Assembly (NCBI GenBank): GCA_937873435.1
Contig: CALMWM010000263.1
Coordinates: 1 to 8,418, forward strand
Reading direction: 5' to 3'
Length of the DNA: 8,418 nt
DNA from: an uncultured Gallionellaceae bacterium
Lineage (GTDB): Bacteria; Pseudomonadota; Gammaproteobacteria; Burkholderiales; Sulfuricellaceae
The position numbers and the translations under genes are program-made. This document shows positions 6,164 through 8,418 of this stretch, piece after piece (within the stretch, counting starts at the first letter, position 1; every line of letters begins with the position of its first letter). Under the pieces are notes generated by a model that was given only the letters and a program-made list of their open reading frames with translations, was not told the origin of the DNA and made no database searches.

Positions 6164-6556
6164 TTACCAGTAGGTGCTGATCGGATATTGGCGTATCGCC
6201 TCATCCGGCGTCAGGATCGCCATCTGGTTGGCGATAGCCTGACAGATCAGCAAGCGGTCGAAAGGGTCTTGATGGTGAGGCGGCAATTTTTCCAGCGGAA
6301 AAACATCGGCTTCCATCATCGGCAAGCTGGCGATGCCATGGCGGAGGCGCGCTTCCGTGACGAATTCGCGCGGCGCGATGCCGCCCGGCAGGCGCATCTT
6401 TCCGTTGCGGTGTTTCACGCCGATTTCCCAGGCCGAAACGGCAGAAAGATAAACCTCGTTTTCGGGATCGGAAAACATCTCGGCGGCCACGCGCGACAGC
6501 CGCCCTTCCACACTGGCAAGCCACACGAAAGTGCAGGTATCCAGCAGCAATTTCAT
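6164..6556 (-). CDS. PIN-domain toxin, VapC type
   Basis: 130 residues, the usual VapC length. The PIN-domain acidic residues are in place: Asp6 in LLLDTCTFVWL, Glu44 in SAVSAWEIGVKHRNGKM, Asp97 and Asp100 in HHQDPFDRLLICQA, and Asp118 in ILTPDEAIRQY. These coordinate Mg/Mn for RNase activity in characterised VapC toxins, so this one looks catalytically intact. The ATG overlaps the antitoxin stop (ATGA, 6553-6556), the standard coupled layout. The RNA target cannot be told from the sequence. It ends 21 bases before uppP. Confidence 0.94.
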   Translation of the reverse strand: MKLLLDTCTFVWLASVEGRLSRVAAEMFSDPENEVYLSAVSAWEIGVKHRNGKMRLPGGIAPREFVTEARLRHGIASLPMMEADVFPLEKLPPHHQDPFDRLLICQAIANQMAILTPDEAIRQYPISTYW

Positions 6557-6828
6557 TCCTTGCTGTCCAAATTGAAATCGGGCGTTTCTCCATTGAAAGC
6601 CTTGAGCAACTCGTCCGGCAAGGGCTCCCAGAAACTCTCCGGCAACTCGTACCCCTCCTCGCGCGGCCCCAGCCCGATAGGGCGCGGCTCGCGGCGCGGC
6701 TGCGCAATCGGGCGAATTTCCGCCACCGGCACGTTGCGGCGGCAGATCGTTACCGTTTCACCTTTATCCAATGCGGAAAGGTACTCGGAAAGATGGGCTT
6801 TGACCTCGGCGATGTTGGCGGTAATCAT
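6553..6828 (-). CDS. Phd/YefM-type antitoxin of the VapBC pair
   Basis: 91 residues. The N-terminus (ITANIAEVKAHLSEYLSALD, then KGETVTICRRNVPVAEIRPI) is the Phd/YefM DNA-binding fold. The C-terminal part (about 50-91, with LPESFWEPLPDELLKAFNG) is the proline/acid-rich toxin-binding tail common to PIN-toxin partners. It overlaps the PIN toxin by four bases. It should neutralise the toxin and repress its own promoter with it. A candidate promoter/operator lies just upstream. Confidence 0.93.
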   Translation of the reverse strand: MITANIAEVKAHLSEYLSALDKGETVTICRRNVPVAEIRPIAQPRREPRPIGLGPREEGYELPESFWEPLPDELLKAFNGETPDFNLDSKE

Positions 6829-6936
6829 GGCATTTCAGACCTGACTATAAAGTTGGTCAAGTATATAACTATGAGGGGTCGCGGGAAAGGTGTTTGTGGC
6901 TCGCCATTCGGTGCAATGCGTCGTTTATTACCCCAT
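6829..6936. other. 108-base intergenic gap, the longest in the window
   Basis: It separates the GIY-YIG gene stop from the Phd-type antitoxin start. Apart from the candidate promoter/operator near its low-coordinate end, I see no coding frame, no tRNA and no hairpin followed by a T run, so no terminator can be named for the accessory genes upstream. Confidence 0.6.
6844..6867 (-). promoter_or_regulatory. Candidate promoter -10 and operator of the VapBC-type operon
   Basis: On the minus strand TATAGT (6844-6849) is a near-consensus -10, ending 15 bases before the antitoxin ATG. It overlaps an imperfect inverted repeat: arms TATAAAGTTG (6846-6855) and CAAGTATATA (6858-6867) match at 8 of 10 positions around a 2-base centre. 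A dyad covering the -10 is what an autorepressing Phd/VapB antitoxin needs. No good -35 is visible at 16-18 bases. The AT-rich patch stands out from the GC-rich surroundings. Confidence 0.42.
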
Positions 6937-7815
6937 TCAGCGGTCGATCTTTTTTCTTTCCGCGCTATCGAGGGTGACTCCCTGCTCGTTTTTCCATTCT
7001 TCCCAGCCGTTGGCGGGACGCCCGAGGACGGCGCAAGCGGCGGCGCTGGGGGACAAAAACAGGAAATCCTCCCGTAGCTCGTAAACTTTTCCCGCATCCG
7101 CCAGCACGCCGCTTTCCAGCAGGCGCTTTCGAACGAGGCGCGAGGCCTCGTGCAACGAATTCACCTCGCTTTTACGGAAAAGCGAACCCTTGAGAACGGC
7201 AAAACCATCCGGCTGATAACAACCCCGGCCTTCCGCGCCATCCGCGCCCCGGCACCAATACAAGCGCTGCGGAGAAACGGATGGCGTTCCGGCGGATTCT
7301 GCCGCAAGAGAGCCGGCCACCGGTTCGAACAGCGGGAATCCCAACACCGACAACAGCACCCGGATGGTGTCGAAGCTGTCCAGAATATCTGCTTCCAGGG
7401 GTTCTGGCGTGTGGGGTTTGGAGCCGCCATTGCCGTTTTCCAGTTGGTAGCGTCCCGCGTTGCGCGCCTCCTTGATCGCCAGCCATTCCAGGTAGCGCAA
7501 ATGGGTCTGGGTAAAGTTATTCTTGCTGGAAACCAATGCCACCGCCTGTTGCCAAAAATTTCTGGCACTGTCGTGCTTGGTGAAGCGTTCGTGAAAGTCC
7601 TCGGTTTGGCCGATGTAGGCAAGGGGCTTGGCGCTGTTTTCCTCGTTGCCGAACAGCATGTAAATACCCACCTGACGGCTTTCCGCCCGTTCGAAAAACT
7701 GCTCGGTCAGGCTGCGCGGCACTTGCACCGCCTGCACGATGCGCGTGGTCAGTTCGGCGATACGCAGGCCGCGAGGGTCGCCGCCGGGGAGATAAATCTG
7801 GATGGTTTTGGACAA
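6937..7815 (-). CDS. GIY-YIG nuclease family protein with C-terminal DUF4357-like domain
   Basis: 292 residues. A short N-terminal segment (QIYLPGGDPRGLRIAELTTR) precedes a GIY-YIG nuclease domain at about 48-130: GIY (50-52), AYIGQ (66-70), the catalytic-Arg position Arg77 in HERFTKH, and the metal-binding Glu110 in HLRYLEWLA. The C-terminal 50 or so residues (YELREDFLFLSPSAAACAVL, then NGWEEWKN) match the DUF4357 pattern (R-D-x-x-F-x-SPSAAAxxVxG). The middle, about 140-235, is unassigned. The start is TTG at 7815, chosen because AGGAGA (7821-7826) lies 5 bases upstream and the N-terminus fits. Such proteins are common in accessory and defence-rich regions, but the substrate is unknown. It follows the DUF6883-like gene by 29 bases on the same strand, so it may share its transcript. 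Confidence 0.88.
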   Translation of the reverse strand: MSKTIQIYLPGGDPRGLRIAELTTRIVQAVQVPRSLTEQFFERAESRQVGIYMLFGNEENSAKPLAYIGQTEDFHERFTKHDSARNFWQQAVALVSSKNNFTQTHLRYLEWLAIKEARNAGRYQLENGNGGSKPHTPEPLEADILDSFDTIRVLLSVLGFPLFEPVAGSLAAESAGTPSVSPQRLYWCRGADGAEGRGCYQPDGFAVLKGSLFRKSEVNSLHEASRLVRKRLLESGVLADAGKVYELREDFLFLSPSAAACAVLGRPANGWEEWKNEQGVTLDSAERKKIDR

Positions 7816-7820
7816 GGGCT

Positions 7821-7826
7821 TCTCCT
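7821..7826 (-). promoter_or_regulatory. Strong ribosome binding site supporting a TTG start
   Basis: AGGAGA on the minus strand, 5 bases before the TTG at 7815. It fixes the start of the GIY-YIG gene despite the rare start codon. Confidence 0.65.
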
Positions 7827-7844
7827 AAATTCTCAGGGGAGGAC

Positions 7845-8180
7845 TTATTTTTTCGGGTGTGCCGTAATCAGTCGGGAGCAATGTGTTTCCGGCACGATTT
7901 CCCAAACGGTACGTATGCAGGGATTTGACCCGTCGGGTGTCGGGCAGTGGCAGTCCACCACGAAGCGCTGGCCGTATTCATCAGCGGATTGGGCGGCAAC
8001 GGGGTTGCGCCGGGCCTGCTCTACCAGGGCATTGCGAAAAACTTGCCACGACTCTTCCGCGAAGCCTTTTCCCTGAAAAAATTTAGCCTTGGACTGGCCT
8101 TGGAGATGGGCCAGGTTGAGTAGGTATTCCCGGATTTTCTTTTCCTCGACACGGGCGCTATCGACATGGGGCAGGATCAT
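7845..8180 (-). CDS. DUF6883-like protein
   Basis: 111 residues. It resembles DUF6883 proteins: an N-terminal LPHVDSARVEEKKIREYLLN segment, HLQGQSKAKFFQGKGF in place of the family's G-K-x-K-A-x-x-F motif, a central helix (EESWQVFRNALVEQA) and the DEYGQRFVVDCHCPTPDG strand pair, followed by IRTVWEIV and a short RLITAHP end. DUF6883 is known both as a stand-alone small protein and as a C-terminal module of larger toxin-like proteins; its activity is not known to me. The ATG overlaps the stop of the DUF4926-like gene (ATGA, 8177-8180), so the two form a coupled pair. Conserved Lys, His and Asp residues could be catalytic, but this is a guess. There is no signal peptide or membrane segment. Confidence 0.75.
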   Translation of the reverse strand: MILPHVDSARVEEKKIREYLLNLAHLQGQSKAKFFQGKGFAEESWQVFRNALVEQARRNPVAAQSADEYGQRFVVDCHCPTPDGSNPCIRTVWEIVPETHCSRLITAHPKK

Positions 8181-8413
8181 TGCAAGGTGGCCTTCTCGAC
8201 ATGATCGCTGGTAAGGGTGACGACTAAGATGTTACCGTCCGCTTCCTCGAACTCGACGGCATAAGCTTCGCCGTTCGCATAGATGCTGACAATGGTGCCG
8301 ATCCTGTCCTTATCCAGCTGATGGCCTGATGCCAAGCAACTTGCCCGCAGCCGTACCGCGTCATGCTCCTGCAACCGCGTTCGGGGCGTGGCGCTCGGCA
8401 CATTGCCCGTCAC
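8177..8413 (-). CDS. DUF4926-like small protein, start uncertain at window edge
   Basis: 78 residues from a GTG at 8413. The pattern LQEHDAVRLRA, then DRIGTIVSIYANGEAYAVEF and an EADGNILVVTLTSDHVEKA end, is that of DUF4926 proteins, which are small SH3-like beta-barrels. The frame stays open to the window edge and there is no convincing ribosome binding site before this GTG, so the true start could be another GTG at 8401 or lie outside the window. It overlaps the DUF6883-like gene by four bases. In many genomes small DUF4926 genes sit directly before DUF6883 genes (recalled, not checked), which suggests that the two proteins act together. Confidence 0.7.
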   Translation of the reverse strand: MTGNVPSATPRTRLQEHDAVRLRASCLASGHQLDKDRIGTIVSIYANGEAYAVEFEEADGNILVVTLTSDHVEKATLQ

Positions 8414-8418
8414 CCCCA

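Noticed and set aside
4703..6844. Plus-strand open frame of 713 codons running opposite thiD, uppP and both toxin-antitoxin genes
   Set aside because: It covers five well-supported minus-strand genes, and its translation is rich in His, Arg, Gln and Asp with no recognisable domain. It is the antisense shadow of high-GC third positions.
7816..7844. CTGAGA on the minus strand (7829-7834), a piece of the TPP-riboswitch consensus
   Set aside because: The gap is only 29 bases, the rest of the riboswitch is absent, and the downstream gene is a nuclease, not a thiamine gene.
1..8418. CRISPR array, tRNA or rRNA, insertion-sequence ends
   Set aside because: No regularly spaced repeats, no recognisable RNA gene, and no transposase or terminal inverted repeats were seen on either strand.

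Overview
The window reads as chromosome of a Gram-negative, GC-rich betaproteobacterium. The closest feel is the Nitrosomonadales (Gallionella/Sulfuricella-like sulfur or iron oxidisers), but that placement is inferred from protein flavour and gene content, not from a search. Every gene I can support lies on the minus strand, so transcription runs from high to low coordinates. There are 14 genes, packed tightly with many 1-11 base overlaps, and no gene-free stretch exceeds about 110 bases.

In transcription order, the right end (8413-6937) holds an accessory block: a DUF4926-like small protein, an overlapping DUF6883-like protein, and a GIY-YIG nuclease-family protein with a C-terminal DUF4357-like segment. 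A 108-base gap with a candidate autoregulated promoter/operator precedes a Phd/VapB-PIN (VapBC-type) toxin-antitoxin pair (6828-6164).

The housekeeping core follows without a clear gap (6142-2570): uppP (undecaprenyl-diphosphatase), thiD and thiE (thiamine pyrimidine kinase and thiamine-phosphate synthase, overlapping) and hemL (glutamate-1-semialdehyde aminomutase). Directly after hemL comes a second toxin-antitoxin pair (CopG/RHH antitoxin plus ParE/RelE toxin, 2541-2006). Its toxin stop overlaps the GTG start of a small secreted protein of unknown function.

The left end (1535-1) is a separate regulatory unit: a candidate ECF-type promoter, an ECF sigma factor, and a start/stop-coupled membrane protein. 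The latter joins an anti-sigma-like N-terminus, one transmembrane helix and a DsrE-like domain predicted to sit in the periplasm. A secreted GlcG/HbpS-type protein cut by the window edge follows. This cluster is the most likely place for an under-described system: a sulfur- or redox-sensing domain wired directly to an anti-sigma factor. The DUF4926/DUF6883 pair is the second candidate.
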